64,000 nucleotides of DNA from Erythroxylum novogranatense (GCA_029891385.1 CM057225.1:76905887-76969886); one strand, 5' to 3'; counted from the stretch's first letter, positions 48,271-61,987 are shown. A program made the numbers and translations. Notes: generated from the letters alone by a model not told the origin.

Positions 48271-51200
48271 CATATCACCGAACACTAAAAGTTTTCTCAA
48301 CCACTCATTTAACACTATAACAGAATTTATTCCTCCCCAACTACCCAGGATTTATGAACAAACACATGAAATACATCTTTCCATGAAAACGACAGAAATC
48401 TCTCAACTTTATTTCATAAATCTCTAACAGCAAAGGGGTTTCTCTAACACTTACCTGTTGAGAACTCAAACAGATCTTCAAGCTCTAAACTCCACACGAA
48501 AAGATCAGCTTATGGATTCTCCTTAGAGTCGACAACACCAAAGGTAGAGAAAGGTTGGTGAAAGAAAGAAAGAACACCAAAGTCCCTTAGAAGATAATTT
48601 GGGTAGGAAAGCTCTATGTCTCCGAGAGAAAAGTTTTTTTGGAAGAAAATGAATAAAGAAGGCTTGGACAAGACTTAACCCATCAGCCCTCAAGGAATAG
48701 TGACCACCTACTCCTAGCTAGGGTACAAAGTCCAAGTACACATGTCACTTTCTTAATGAATAAACTATAACTTAGTTACTTTTGAATTAACTCCATTTAG
48801 TTCTCCCCTTTCCAATATAACCAAACTATCTCCAACACTTCATTTAATTAATTCTTGCTCCCAACTATAAATATATCTTCCAATACACCATAAATTTACC
48901 AGCATATACAAATACAATAATTTCACCAAAATTCATAATCGCAAGATTTCATTAACCCAATTATTTCAACATTTTAAATAATCACAATTCACAAAATCAT
49001 CTCAATTTCACTTTTCCAAACACAATCACTATCAAATGCCTAACAATCATGAATACATGTCACTATGTATATGCATGTGCAAAATGATCTATCTCTAAAA
49101 TCAGAGGCCACAAAACACTCGATCACAAATTAAGCACTAACAACTCTACACTCATAACACGATGCTCATCGCATCGGTAACGGGATGCTACATAATGCAT
49201 ACTTCCTTAATATCAAAAGATTAGAATTTTACAAGCTCTAATGGCATTCCAAACCAAAATACAATATCAATATCGAAATCCGAATATACAAAATACACAA
49301 CTCCCAAAGTTCTCAACAACAATCTAACTTATAAATAATACAATATGAACACATACAAACAACAAAACCTTCACTTCCCTTCACCCGATCTTCTTCTCAT
49401 CACCTGTGGATGGGAGTGAAGGGGGGGGGGAGGGGCTGAGCTTATAGCTCATAAGTAACAGGTTTATAACAAAGAATAAGCAAAACTGTTGAAATGTTCA
49501 TTTGTTATATAAAAATCATAATGAGTTCATAAAATGCTTTGTTCCCAAATCTCAGTCAAATTCGAATTTTGAATTCAAAACTCATAGTTGAAAATTGTCA
49601 TCACATCAACACTGCATATCCATTTAACCATCAATACAAAACACTCAATTTATGCACATATTTGACAATTCAAAGATGCAATGCACAAACAAATGGCTCG
49701 AGAGTTCCGTGGAACAAAACGGATAAACCGAAGCTTATATCGTGAACAAAACGAGTCCGATTTCTCAAGATCTTGTGGCCTCAAGCGGGCAGCCGGGAGA
49801 AGGCTATATGTCGATGTGCACGTGACTAACGAAACGTTCCTCTCTCGCACAAACAGAAGCACATAATCCTGCTCAAATCATTTTCAAATGCTTTCATGTT
49901 TTTCATGCTCTTTTCTTTCTATTCCGAATATACAAAATGCCATGAATTTTCCAAGGCATAACATAAAATATTTCAATGCATTCCCATCTTTATTTTGAAA
50001 TTCATCAACAAAGTTCATATACCGAAACATGTAGAAATTTTGCAAATCATTCAAAAGAAACCAAAATAACATTTATGAAGTAATTGAAATCATTCTTGAT
50101 TTGGAAGAAAACATTATTGGGTCATTGCTAAATTATAAACATGAAACCTACCTGAATTCCTTGCTTGGATACATGCTTAAAAGATGCCTCTCATCTTGAT
50201 CCTCTTGCCTTCCTTGATTCCCTTTATCAAATACAAAATTCCCATTCAATAGGAATACAATTTGAAGACCCAAATATTGCATATTCACTAAGATAAATTC
50301 TAAAAACTCAAACTCTTCCAACTGTCCAAACATTCGGGTCAATTTTTCATGATCACTTTAGTAATATTCTCTTCTATAAAATGTTTCCCATTGTCTTAAG
50401 TTTCTAAAGACTCCAAAATCATTCAATTTTTTTCAGAAATCCGAAAGTTATACTCCAAACATATTGGGACTATCCTTATGTTGAAACAAGAATCTATACT
50501 CAACTTCCATCCAAAATTTGAGATCTTTAAAAACTGAATTAAAACTTCTTTTCTTCATAAAACTTGTAGACATTTGTCTCTATTTTACAACGAATCAAAA
50601 ATCACTTCATTTGGACATCTACATCAAAAGTTATGTCCAAAATATCAAAACATGTCTGTGTAGGAAAACAGGAGCTCCAGAAGCTCGCCGCGGCGTAAAA
50701 TCCTAGAGCTCGCTTGCAATAAACCCGAAGCTCACATGACGAGGGTGCTCGCACACACCAAGGTCGTGATGCGCATCTTGCTGGCGCCACTCGGTGGCGC
50801 CATATCACGACTGCGACTTGACGCCTGTGTGTGCGTCGCGACGTCGTAGACCTAAACCTTCCAACACTTTTTTCCGACATTTTCATCTTCATACTTCCCA
50901 TATTTCACAAATAACTTATCTTAAACCTAAATCATCATTCCTACTTCATTTCCAAACTCATTTCAACACAAAAATCATTCGCAAACACAACAAAATCATT
51001 AACCCTAGAACACCGTTCATCAATATCATCCTACCCACATTCAACCCCATTTTTCACTTCTAACGATCACTAAACATAATTCATTCAACATGTAGCGCCC
51101 CCTCACCGCAGGGTACACATCGGGATGCCCGACACGTATCCCACGATAAAGGTTGTAACATCCCATCTCCGATGGGAAATGATACTTTGGTAAATTGGGA

Positions 51201-51733
51201 CGAGTTAGGAGTATTGAATTAGAACTCGGCATGTGCATACAGCATATAGCCTCTATGACTGATGATTGTTTTGCATATGCACATGATAACATGCATTCAT
51301 GACATTTTCCGGCTTAGGTTTCAAGTTGAGACCTTTTGTGAAATTTTATAGGATAATAGTATTTGGAAAATTATTTGGAGTGTGTCATACATTGTTTCCC
51401 ATTTTTAGGGATTTATGGAAATTTTTCTGGAATTTTTCGGGGTTCGTGCCCGGACCGGAAAATTCCAACTGACGGGCTGAGTGAGTCTTTTTGTACTGAA
51501 AAGGAATTGCCTAATGGCATAAGATTAGTGCATAAATAATTGTGGGAATTATTTAAGTGCCATGATTAGAGGTTAATTGGGTTTAATGCTAAATTGATTA
51601 AGATTAGTTAGATGTTTGTCTTATCTCAATTAAAATGCCAAGTGTCCTCTTCATTTTTGTCTCTTTATATGCATCATCCACGACTTTCAAAGTTGGAGCC
51701 TCCCTTGTCACACACGTTTATCATTCTTTAGTG

Positions 51734-51740
51734 TATAAAT
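51734..51740 (+). promoter_or_regulatory. TATA box candidate, LTR B
   Basis: TATAAAT in a GTGTATAAATTATC context, in the U3 part of the LTR. The 3' LTR has the same site near 58308. Confidence 0.4.
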
Positions 51741-52781
51741 TATCTCCTTGAAAGTTGAACAAGAGTGTTTTTAAAAATTGAAAAGTTCATCCTCAAAACC
51801 ATCCTCCTCCTCCTTCGAAATTTTCTTCTACTTATCTCCTACAAGACACTTCTTAGTTCCTTGCTTGCTTTTCTTCATACACAAGCTAAGTTGAAACTTT
51901 GAATTGATGATGCTCTTTGGGATGCTTGTCATAACCGTGGATGAGGTTTGAAACAAAAGAAGTTGGTGTGAACTTAGAGCTTGGAGGAAAGTAGAGCTTG
52001 TAACTCATTTAAGGTAAGTAGTTTGGTTATATTCTTTCTTTTAGTAGGTAGAAGCATGCATGGAGACTATTTATATGTGTACTTGAGCATAAGAAGGGTA
52101 GGTTAGAATGGGTTTCATTATGTGCTTATATATGGATGAATGAATGATTATAGTTTTAAGTGAGTTTTGGCTTGGTTTTGGATTGAGTTTGTTAGCTCAA
52201 ATGAAAGGAAACAAGTATGATAATTGGGTAGATATGTGCTGCCAAAGTTTAGTAAATTATATAAGTGAATGTTGTGATTAGTTTGTAGTTGAATTAGAGG
52301 CTGATTTCTTATTTTATTTTTTTTATTATTATTTTTATTTGTTAATTGATAATTTGGAATTTCTTGCTTCTTTTGTCAATTTCTTTTCCGTCCGATGTCC
52401 GATTGACCTGATTCTCGAGGCATCAGATTTGTGAAATATTGAATTTCATTTTGTGAGAAATTGGGAATTTTTAGACGGGAAATTGACGTAGCCGGGTAAT
52501 TGTTCTATGGTCACGTTTTATTTATTTTCGACCGATCGAGGTCCTAATTGAGCATCGTCGCTGGCTATAGTTTTCTAATTTTAGATGGAATTTTATTACG
52601 GAAAAAATTAGGATTTTGGGCGAAATCTCATGAACATGCATTATACACTTACATGTGCATTATACTAATTCGGATTGGATAATTAGTGATCGGATTCCTC
52701 TCTGCTTGTTATAGAGGCACATTTGGAGCGTCGATCATCGACGTTCTATCGAAACTTCCAGATGTTAGCTCGGAAGTACAA

Positions 52782-53649
52782 GTGAGTAACCTAGTTGGTT
52801 CCTCAACCTTTATGTGTTTAAGTTTTTGCAATTATGCCATGTGGAGATAATGGAGGGTTTATGTGTGTTTGAATTTGATTGATTTGGACCAAAGGTGTAC
52901 AAATATTTGGAATGAGATAACGAAGTGCTACTTGTGAGTAATCGTTTGTAAATGTTATATTGAGATCTCGGACCGAGGTCCGAGGAAATGGGAAATTGAT
53001 ATTGAAGTGTTAATTGTCTGCATTTCGTTCGATACATTGGATGGGATTGTAAATGTGATATAGTAGGATGCAATAAATTGGAAATGTAGATAATTGAAAT
53101 ACTGGACCGAAAGTCCAAGAATTGGCAAATAGTAATGATATGTAAATGGAAATTGGAATATGTACATTGCATGCATAAACATAAATGTGTGATCGATAAA
53201 AGGCGGTTGTGACCGGAGCACCCATCGATCGTAAGCATATCACGCCTAACGATGTGAGAGCTTTCACCAACGCACAGACCTCGTGTCCAACGTATTCAGA
53301 GCCGCAGCTCAATGTATCGTGGCTTCAAGCCCAATGTTTTCAGAGCCACCGCTCAACGCAATGTGCCCGCTCTCGGGACGATTTGCCATGCAGTCCTGAA
53401 CAACGAAATGAAAATGGAATAGTGTCACATGCGCATTGCATATATATATATGATCAGTAAATGACCGAAGATGTAAATGATGAAATTGTATGTGTATATG
53501 AAATTGGGCTGAAATGTGATAATATGTGATATTATCATTAATGCTACCGTGTGCTAATATGATTGGTGAATGCATGAGTTGAGTGAACCATCGATGATGG
53601 TTTTCACCGAGTTCGCAAAACTCACCCAAAATTTGCATCTATTTTTCAG
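52782..53649 (+). other. Putative conserved LTR intron (5' LTR of element B)
   Basis: The donor is TACAA|GTGAGTAACC; here one G of the usual AG|GT is missing compared with LTRs B' and D. The acceptor is CATCTATTTTTCAG|AC, giving 868 nt. The three-way junction (53579-53629) lies immediately before the pyrimidine tract. The downstream primer site at 54010 would be kept after splicing. Not demonstrated. Confidence 0.5.
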
Positions 53650-54009
53650 ACTTAGAAGAATACCCGTTAGCAACAGGCGTATGACATCTGCCGTCAAGAA
53701 GCGGAGAAGTGGTCGGGATCGGTTCGCGTGCATCTTAGTGTTTCTATTCTTGGACTTTTGTATTACTAATTTGGACAAGTTGTAAAGTCAATTGACCAAA
53801 TAAATTGTAATCAGACAAAGTGGGCCCAAGGCCATTGAATTGATTATATATAAATTGCTTTCGCGTTAATGATAATATGTGTGCGATTGTGTAAAAAAAT
53901 GTTATATCGAGTTTTCATCGAGTGATGTAGACGCCACCCATGAGGCACGGACTGGATATCACCGTCGATGTCGGGTTCGGGTCTTCATGAGTGAGGTGTT
54001 ACATTTAGG

Positions 54010-54020
54010 TGGTATCGAGC
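54010..54020 (+). other. Primer-binding site of element B, one base short
   Basis: TGGTATCGAGC differs from the standard TGGTATCAGAGC by loss of one A. It lies 6 bases after the LTR end. Either the copy or the sequence read has lost a base. Confidence 0.75.
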
Positions 54021-57000
54021 CCAAGAGTACGTAATGTATCCGGGCACAATGCGAAATATAGGTGCATGTATTTAAGTCATGTCACGTGAGACAAGGACAA
54101 CCGATCCCCATGTAGTCTATGGGTTGTATGCATAAGTATGTCTCGATCGTTTTAGCGGTTTAAAAAAAAAAAAGGAGAAAAGGATAATGTATTAGAATGT
54201 GAGAAAAGGAAGAAATGGATATCATAAAATAGGAAAGAGAGTATGGTTTGATCGACATGACATTTAATATCTAGTGTATTGAGATTGACGGTATATTGTG
54301 AAGTGTAATATAGGCGTTATATTGGGAATATCTATAAAGATGATAGTTGTAAAAGTCGAGAGGAAAATAGAGATGTGACAATGGTAAGATGTCCGATGTA
54401 TAAGGTAAATGAAAATAAAGTGTTCTATGATATAGAAAGGTTACAACTAGGATTGATTACCATGTTAAGAGTTATAAATAAGGATTAGTGATTTGGAGTC
54501 AAAATATATTAAGTGAAAAAAATCAAGAATGATTTCATATCTGTGATATTGATTTGAAAGTCTTGAAATATATGGGTATAATGCAATAATGAAAAGATTG
54601 AAATGTAAAACAATGAAATTGGTAGATGAAAAGTTGTTCTAAGTTTAATTGATCTGTCTAATTAAATGCACACCGATTATGGGAGCCCTATGATAAGTGA
54701 AAATGTTAAGTCGCAATTGATAAGTTAATGGATACTTGCTAGCCAGAAGTCTTGTCAAAAAAAAAAATTCCTTTATGAGTTAGAAGAAGAAATGAAAGTG
54801 CTTATAACGATCAGATGTCAATGACTAGAGATTGTATATGATCCTCACGAGCGAGGACGGGTGTAAATAGGAAGATTATTGAGTTCAGATTATATGATCA
54901 CTATAAGTGTATATCTAATAGTGGGATTACCATCATGGGTGAAATGAGCAAGCATAAATGAATAAATTGTGTGAATATGATATAGGAAGTAATCGGTGGC
55001 CTATTACGTAAGCTCAAACTATAATGTCGGTAGCTCAAGTTCAAAATGAGTGAGAGTAAGGCATGAGAATGTTCAGAATGATCAATTGCGAAAGAAGTGA
55101 GACAGTTAAAGATGTTCGCATTGGTAATGAGCTTGAGAGCATAAAATGAGGGACATGAATAGAGTAAGGTCCCCATGATTAAGAATTGGTACCAAAAAGA
55201 GAATGGTTATCGAGAATTAAATGCAATTAAGGTATTCTTAGTAGTATGATCTATTAACGGGCACATTGATAAGACTATTGAGATATATTGTCAGATAGGA
55301 TGTGATGATTAGGGTGATGATGGCAAGATAGTAGAGGGAAAGAAATTGTTTAAGTGCTCTTCAGAGATTGATCTTCATGAAGTATCAAGAGTAACTGATA
55401 TGTATATTTATATAGTGAAAAAAAAGTTGATTGGTAAAGTTTTATGATTTGTATTACATCCGCGAGACTCTAGCTTAAAAAACTAAACTATGCTCTTTGA
55501 AAGAGTGTACATTATGTTAATGAGATGGTTACGATTATGTAAGAGAATTCTCAATATTAATTGCGCCTTTGAGGGGATTAAATGTTCGTATACTTTGTGT
55601 AATTATGTTCGAAAGTACGAGATCGATATAACGATTGTTTATTCAAGTCAGTAAATGATCTATCACGAATAAATTGAGTTATGTGGAGAAATGAAGGTAA
55701 GGAACATGTGGCGTAATATGTTATGATGAGACAAATTAAATGAAAATTGTTCCTTATTGGAGACGCTCGATAATGAAAGAGTTATAGAGTCAACTAAGGG
55801 TATAAGTTTATTGTATTCTTGAAAAGGAACATGTCTCAATTGTGTTTGGAATGGATAATGGATATAAGCATAAAAAATAGATGAATTGGTATAGTTGAGG
55901 AAATTGGTTGACATGCAAGTCTCTTAAGAGTGAATCTTAACCTGATTGAATGAATAAAGGATGAATTAGTATGCGAACATGGGATATTGGGAGAATTAAT
56001 CAAGATATGAGTATTGATAAAATGTGAAAGTTCAAAAGATATGTGTATGCGGAATTTGGAATTAATTAGAGCTAACGGGATGCTGGATACGTTTAGAAAT
56101 CGTTAAAGATTTTCTGGTTTTAGCAAATTGATAAGTATACTTGAGGGAAACATGTGAATGTTATGACTGATGATCATAAAGGAGACATTTGAAGAATTCA
56201 CTATCTATACTGAAATGTTCCAGTAAAGGTTCTGAAGTGATCTATGGAAATTGTATAAAGTGATTTTATATACCTTGGGGGAAATATAATTCCATGGGCG
56301 GTATTATAATTGATGATTTGAACTTTGTTCTACTGAGTGTGACCTAAAAGCTTGGAGACATTAATCGTACAGAAATAGTTTGGAAATGTCTATGAATATG
56401 TAAATCGATACCGATTGAGTTATTTCATGCAGTTGAATGATTTGAAAAGGATTCAACGGCTGATTACTCCAAACTAAGTTAATGGTGCAATTCAAGGGAT
56501 TGAGCAAATAAATAAATAAATTCTATTGCAGAAGATTAAAATTTGGGTAATAAGGTTATCAAATCTAGTGTATTATTGAGTGTTAATAATCGAACTGACA
56601 AAAAGGGGTAAAAAGAAAGCATGATTAGTTATGGGAATTTCAAAGTTGGTGTGCATCAAAACGGATTGGCAAAACCCGAAGTGTGGATGTAGAAATTGTA
56701 AACCGTGTCGAGGAACCAAGATAACTCAATTGTTAAGGAAAGTGATAGGTATAGTTCAAATTAAGGAATATGGATGATACTCATTGCGGGAACTGTTAGT
56801 GAAAACGTAAGGAATGATCGAAGTTTTAAGTTCTAGCAAGAGTGTATTGATAGAGTAATTGAAAGGTTAGAATGGGAAATCGAATGATTATAAGTGAATG
56901 GTTCGAGAAAGCACAAGAAACAATCGAAGCGTTACGGTCTAGTAAAAGTATTGTGGAAAAGAAATTGGGGGATACCAATCAAAGTGCACGATGACATGTG

Positions 57001-57719
57001 TGATTAACCAACAGGTATTTTTGGATTTCATTGGGATATGAAATTGATGTATAGGCAAAGTAGTTGTGGTATGACAGATAATCAAGATATGAGTGACACC
57101 ATTCAATAATGTATAAGGGTCTTATCGCCAAAAGGAGTCGTTATCCCTATACTATGTGATCAATGCAATACGGTGATAGGCTAAGTAAAATAAGGTGGTG
57201 ACAATGAGTCGAATTGATTCACATTGAGGTTATAAATCTCATGAGATTTGTGGTTTGATAATAACGAAATCTGATATGTAATAAATGAAATATTTTGAAG
57301 GGTATGACCTCGGCCAAAATGTACTTAGATGAAATAAAGGTGTAGTTAAGGGAAATTGAATTAGTGATGAGGGGCTCTATGCGATTGTGGTGTAAATAGC
57401 ATTATAGATTGGTAAGCTAGACTAAAATCTAAAAGATGATTTGGATTCACAAAATGTTTCATGATGAATTGGGAAATATTATTAGGATTCGATTTATATG
57501 ATATTGATAGTTATTGAAATTGAAAGTGACGAATTACGTGTAATCATGAGAAAGCGAAGAAAGTTTGAAAAAGGAAAAAGAGTAATTGATTGTTTTAATC
57601 TCCGTTCATTGACCGAATTTGGTCATGTAGTGAAAACAGTGGGCAATAGAGGGTATTAATCAAAAGACTCCCCTACCTTCCTGATAAATCGTATATGAAA
57701 TTTCGAGGACGAAATTTTT

Positions 57720-57735
57720 ATTAGGAGGGGAGAAT
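57720..57735 (+). other. Polypurine tract of element B
   Basis: ATTAGGAGGGGAGAAT immediately before the 3' LTR. Confidence 0.85.
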
Positions 57736-60587
57736 TGTAACATCCCATCTCAGATGGGAAATGATACTTTGTAAATTGGGACGAGTTAGGAGTATTGAAT
57801 TAGAACTCGGCATGTGCATACAGCATATAGCCTCTATGACTGATGATTGTTTTGCATATGCACATGATAACATGCATTCATGACATTTTCCGGCTTAGGT
57901 TTCAAGTTGAGACCTTTTGTGAAATTTTATGGGATAATAGTATTTGGAAAATTATTTGGAGTGTGTCATACATTGTTTCCCATTTTAGGGATTTATGAAA
58001 ATTTTCCGAATTTTTCGGTTCGTGCTCGACCGGAAAATTCCAACCGACGGGCCGAGTGAGTCTTTTTGTCTTGAAAAGGAATTGCCTAATGGCATAAGAT
58101 TAGTGCATAAATAATTGTGGGAATTATTTAAGTGCCATGATTAGAGGTTAATTGGGTTTAATGCTAAATTGATTAAGATTAGTTAGATGTTTGTCTTATC
58201 TCAATTAAAATGCCAAGTGTCCTCTTCATTTTGTCTCTTTATATGCATCATCCACGACTTTCAAAGTTGAAGCCTCCCTTGTCACACACGTTTATCATTC
58301 TTTAGTGTATAAATTATCTCCTTGAAAGTTGAACAAGAGTGTTTTAAAAATTGAAAAGTTCATCCTCAAAACCATCCTCCTCCTCCTTGAAATTTTCTTC
58401 TACTTATCTCCTACAAGACACTTCTTAGTTCCTTGCTTGCTTTTCTTCATACACAAGCTAAGTTGAAACTTTGAATTGATGATGCTCTTTGGGATGCTTG
58501 TCATAACTGTGGATGAGGTTTGAAACAAAAGAAGTTGGTGTGAACTTAGAGCTTGGAGGAAAGTAGAGCTTGAACTCATTTAAGGTAAGTAGTTTGGTTA
58601 TATTCTTTCTTTTAGTAGGTAGAAGCATGCATGGAGACTATTTATATGTGTACTTGAGCATAAGAAGGGTAGGTTAGAATGGGTTTCATTATGTGCTTAT
58701 ATATGGATGAATGAATGATTATAGTTTTAAGTGAGTTTTGGCTTGGTTTTGGATTGAGTTTGTTAGCTCAAATGAAAGGAAACAAGTATGATAATTGGGT
58801 AGATATGTGCTGCCAAAGTTTAGTAAATTATATAAGTGAATGTTGTGATTAGTTTGTAGTTGAATTAGAGGCTGATTTCTTATTTTTTTTTTTTATTATT
58901 ATTTTTATTTGTTAATTGATAATTTGGAATTTCTTGCTTCTTTTGTCAATTTCTTTTCCGTCCGATGTCCGATTGACCTGATTCTCGAGGCATCGGATTT
59001 GTGAAATATTGAATTTCATTTTGTGAGAAATTGGGAATTTTTAGACGGGAAATTGACGTAGCCGGGTAATTGTTCTATGGTCAATTTGTTTTATTTATTT
59101 TGGACCGATCGAGGTCCGAATTGAAAATCGTCGGTGGCTATAGTTTTCTAATTTTAGATGGAATTTTATTACGGGAAAAAATTAGGATTTTGGGCCGAAA
59201 TCTCATGAACATGCATTATACACTTACATGTGCATTATACTAATTCGGATTGGATAATTAGTGATCGGATTCCTCTCTTTGTTATAGAGGCACATTTGGG
59301 CGTCGATCTCATCGACGTTCTTGAAACTTCAGATGTTAGCTCGGAAGTACAAGTGAGTAACCTAGTTGGTTCCTCAACCTTTATGTGTTTAAGTTTTTGC
59401 AATTATGCCATGTGGAGATAATGGAGGGTTTATGTGTGTTTGAATTTGATTGATTTCGGACCAAAGGTGTCTCAAATATTTGGAATGAGATAACGAAGTG
59501 CTACTTGTGAGTAATCTTGTTTGTAAATGTTATATTGGAGATCTCGGACCGAGGTCCTAGGAAATGGAAATTGATATTGAAGTGTTAATTGTCTGCATTT
59601 CGTTTGATACATTGGATGGGATTGTAAATGTGATATAGTAGGATGCAATAAATTGGAAATGTAGATAATTGAAATCTGGGACCGAAAGTCCAAAGAATTG
59701 GCAAATAGTAATGATATGTAAATGGAAATTGGAATATGTACATTGCATGCATAAACATAAATGTGTGATCGATAAAAGGCGGTTGTGGACCGAGCAACCA
59801 TCGTGTCGGGGCATATCACGCCTAACGTATGTGAGAGCTTTACCAGCGCACAGGACCTCGGGTCCAACGTATTGAGCCGCAGCTCAATGTATCGAGGCTT
59901 CAAGCCCATGTTTTCAGAGCCACCGCTCAACGAAATGTGCCCGTTCTTGGGGCGATTTGAGCGCATCACACAACAACAAAATGAAAATGGAGCAGTGTCA
60001 CATGCGCATTGCATATATATATATCGTAAATGACCGGAAGATGTAAATGATGAAATTGTATGTGTATATGAAATTGGGCTGAAATGTGATAATATGTGAT
60101 ATTCTCATTAATGCTACCGTGTGCTAATATGATTGGTGAATGCATGAGTTGAGTGAACCATCGATGATGGTTTCTCCGAGTTCGCAAAACTCACCCAAAA
60201 TTTGCATCTATTTTTCAGACTTAGAAGAATACCCGTTAGGCAGCAGGCGTATGACATCTATTTGTTGAAGAAGCGGAGAAATGGTCGGGATCGGTTAAGC
60301 GTCTGTCTTAGTGTTTCTATTCTTGGACTTTTGTATTACTAATTTGGACAAGTTGTAAAGTCAATTGACCAAATAAATTGTAATCAGACAAAGTGGGCCC
60401 AAGGCCATTGAATTGATTATATATAAATTGCTTTCCGCGTTAATGATAATATGTGTGCGATTGTGTAAAAAAAAAAATGTTATACTGAGTTTTCTACTGA
60501 GTGATGTAGCACGCCACCCTCGCGGGGCACGGACCTGGATATCACCGTCGATGTCGGGTTCGGGTCTTGCGGGAGTGAGGTGTTACA
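57736..60587 (+). repeat. 3' LTR of element B
   Basis: 2852 bp, nearly identical to 51154-54003, with scattered indels, often in homopolymers or at CG. It carries the same intron candidate and three-way junction (60149-60198). Confidence 0.95.
59353..60218 (+). other. Putative conserved LTR intron (3' LTR of element B)
   Basis: GTGAGTAACC donor at 59353 and TCTATTTTTCAG acceptor ending at 60218, giving 866 nt. Same layout as in the 5' LTR. Confidence 0.45.
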
Positions 60588-60893
60588 AAGGTGCACTACC
60601 AGAACAGTTTCACTAATATCCACATGGCATCGCAGTAATTAAATCACAATATAACATAAATCAGTACATTAAAATTTACAATATCGGTCTTCATACGGTC
60701 ATCCAATGGCGAAATAGACAAGTCTATCGGTTCCCTAAACAAAACCAAAAAGGGAAACTCATACAAGCATCTATCCTAAGTCATCCTCAAAAGCTAACCC
60801 AGCTGACCGACCTGTGTGCCATCGCGTCTCTTGCGGCGGCTTCTTGCGGCGGCAGAAAAGAATATCTTCTGAGCTAGAGTCTACTCTATCACC

Positions 60894-61987
60894 CTGAAAA
60901 TATATTGCAATTTTGGATGAGTTTGCGAACTCGGGAGAAACCATCATCGATGGTTCACTCAAATCATGCATTACGCGTATCGCGTACAACACAGTACAGT
61001 ACTAGTTAATTAACGGTATCGTACACTAATTTCAGTACTATACTGATGGTTTACTGATGTTGCATCACAATTCTGATGAGTTTATAACAGTTTACGAAAT
61101 CATACATAACGATTTACGATGTCATGTCACGATTCGCGATATTATGCGATTCTGATAAATCATGTCATCACGTAATCAGTCATTGTCATAACTTAGTCAT
61201 TCATGTGTATGCAATGCATATGAGACTCTTTTCTAGTTATTCAGTGTTGTGCCCAGCGCTCGATCGGTGATCGATGGGGCGCGTCGAGATTTCTCCCTCG
61301 GGCTAGGCGGTCAAGACAAATGTTCGAGGATAACTCCCTGGGCTCGAGGCACAGTCGATAATAATCGCGACTTGGGTCACATTCTATTATCGATCATGCG
61401 ATTATGCATGCAATGCAATGTTTTCGATGATTCGATTATGCGGCTAAAAAGCCCAGATATTACGGTGTTGATAATCGCTCGATATGGCTATAAAAGCCCG
61501 ATATTGATCCCAGTGTCACGTAACGATGCAGCTCGATTCGATAAAAGCGTGCAATCCAATCGTACACTTTTCAAAGAGTCATGCGATCATACGGTACAAT
61601 TCACATTGTTCAATCCTATACAATAAAAGCACGTAATTGATCACATACATTTCAAGAATAATACAGTTCACTCTTATACATTTCGGTGGTCATGCGATGC
61701 AATTCGATCACATATATTTCAAGAGTCATGTAATTCACATTGAGCACACTTGCACAGTCACTAGCACATGTATATCACTTCACTCGCTATCTTAATCAGA
61801 ACACTAATGCATAACTCTTTACACTGATTCACATTCACTAATGCTCACATTCACTCACAATCAGAACACTTATTCATAATTGCAGCATATTTATTTCACA
61901 CATGTATCACTCACATTGTCAATTTAATCACACATATCACAGCACATTTTATCACACAAGGATTGAGGAACCAACTAGGTTACTCAC
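60894..61987 (-). other. Putative conserved LTR intron (solo LTR D)
   Basis: On the minus strand the donor is a perfect plant consensus, CAG|GTGAGTAACC, starting at 61987. The acceptor ATATTTTCAG|GG ends at 60894, giving 1094 nt. The three-way junction at 60912-60963 precedes the pyrimidine tract. Confidence 0.5.

Larger units (their letters stand above)
37487..49192 (-). mobile_element. Ty3/gypsy chromovirus, Tekay/Del-like (element C), complete but decayed
   Basis: Two long LTRs, an initiator-Met primer site at the right inner edge, a polypurine tract at the left inner edge, and gag-protease-RT-RNase H-integrase-chromodomain between, all on the minus strand. The 5 bp target duplication is TAATG at 37482-37486 and 49193-49197. 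It sits inside the family A LTR. The LTRs are very similar, so insertion is fairly recent. However, the coding part carries many small indels, several of them in CG-rich contexts. Confidence 0.95.
45623..49192 (-). repeat. 5' LTR of element C (right copy)
   Basis: 3570 bp, same ends as 37487-41047. The array of ~221 bp units at 47622-48270, the AGTGCATACCC-type repeats at 46381-46506, the three-way junction at 46034-46086 and the intron candidate 46016-46873 all correspond to the left LTR. Differences between the LTRs are mostly small indels, often at CG-rich sites. Confidence 0.95.
51154..54003 (+). repeat. 5' LTR of element B
   Basis: 2850 bp. A TATA box candidate (TATAAAT, 51734-51740) lies 580 bases in. 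The intron candidate is 52782-53649, with the three-way junction at 53579-53629. The end GAGTGAGGTGTTACA is followed by the primer site. Confidence 0.95.
54004..57735 (+). other. Interior of element B, no genes recognised
   Basis: The primer site is followed by 3.7 kb in which I could read no gag, protease, RT, RNase H or integrase motif in any frame. Stop codons are frequent. The final segment (GAAATTTCGAGGACGAAATTTTTATTAGGAGGGG region, 57695-57731) resembles the short sequence between the polyprotein stop and polypurine tract in Tekay-type elements. The termini are therefore conserved although the coding region is gone or replaced. Confidence 0.7.
51154..60587 (+). mobile_element. Ty3/gypsy-like element B with non-coding interior (LARD-like)
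   Basis: Two LTRs of about 2.85 kb (TGTAACATCCC...GGTGTTACA), a 5 bp duplication AAGGT at 51149-51153 and 60588-60592, a primer-binding-like site, and a polypurine tract, but no recognisable gag or pol in the 3.7 kb interior. High LTR similarity points to a recent insertion. It would need proteins from a related element, so it is a non-autonomous large retrotransposon derivative by structure. It is nested in solo LTR D. Confidence 0.93.

Noticed and set aside
59472..60014. 180-codon minus-strand frame
   Set aside because: Antisense within the 3' LTR of element B. The equivalent region of the 5' LTR (52810-53238) breaks it with indels.
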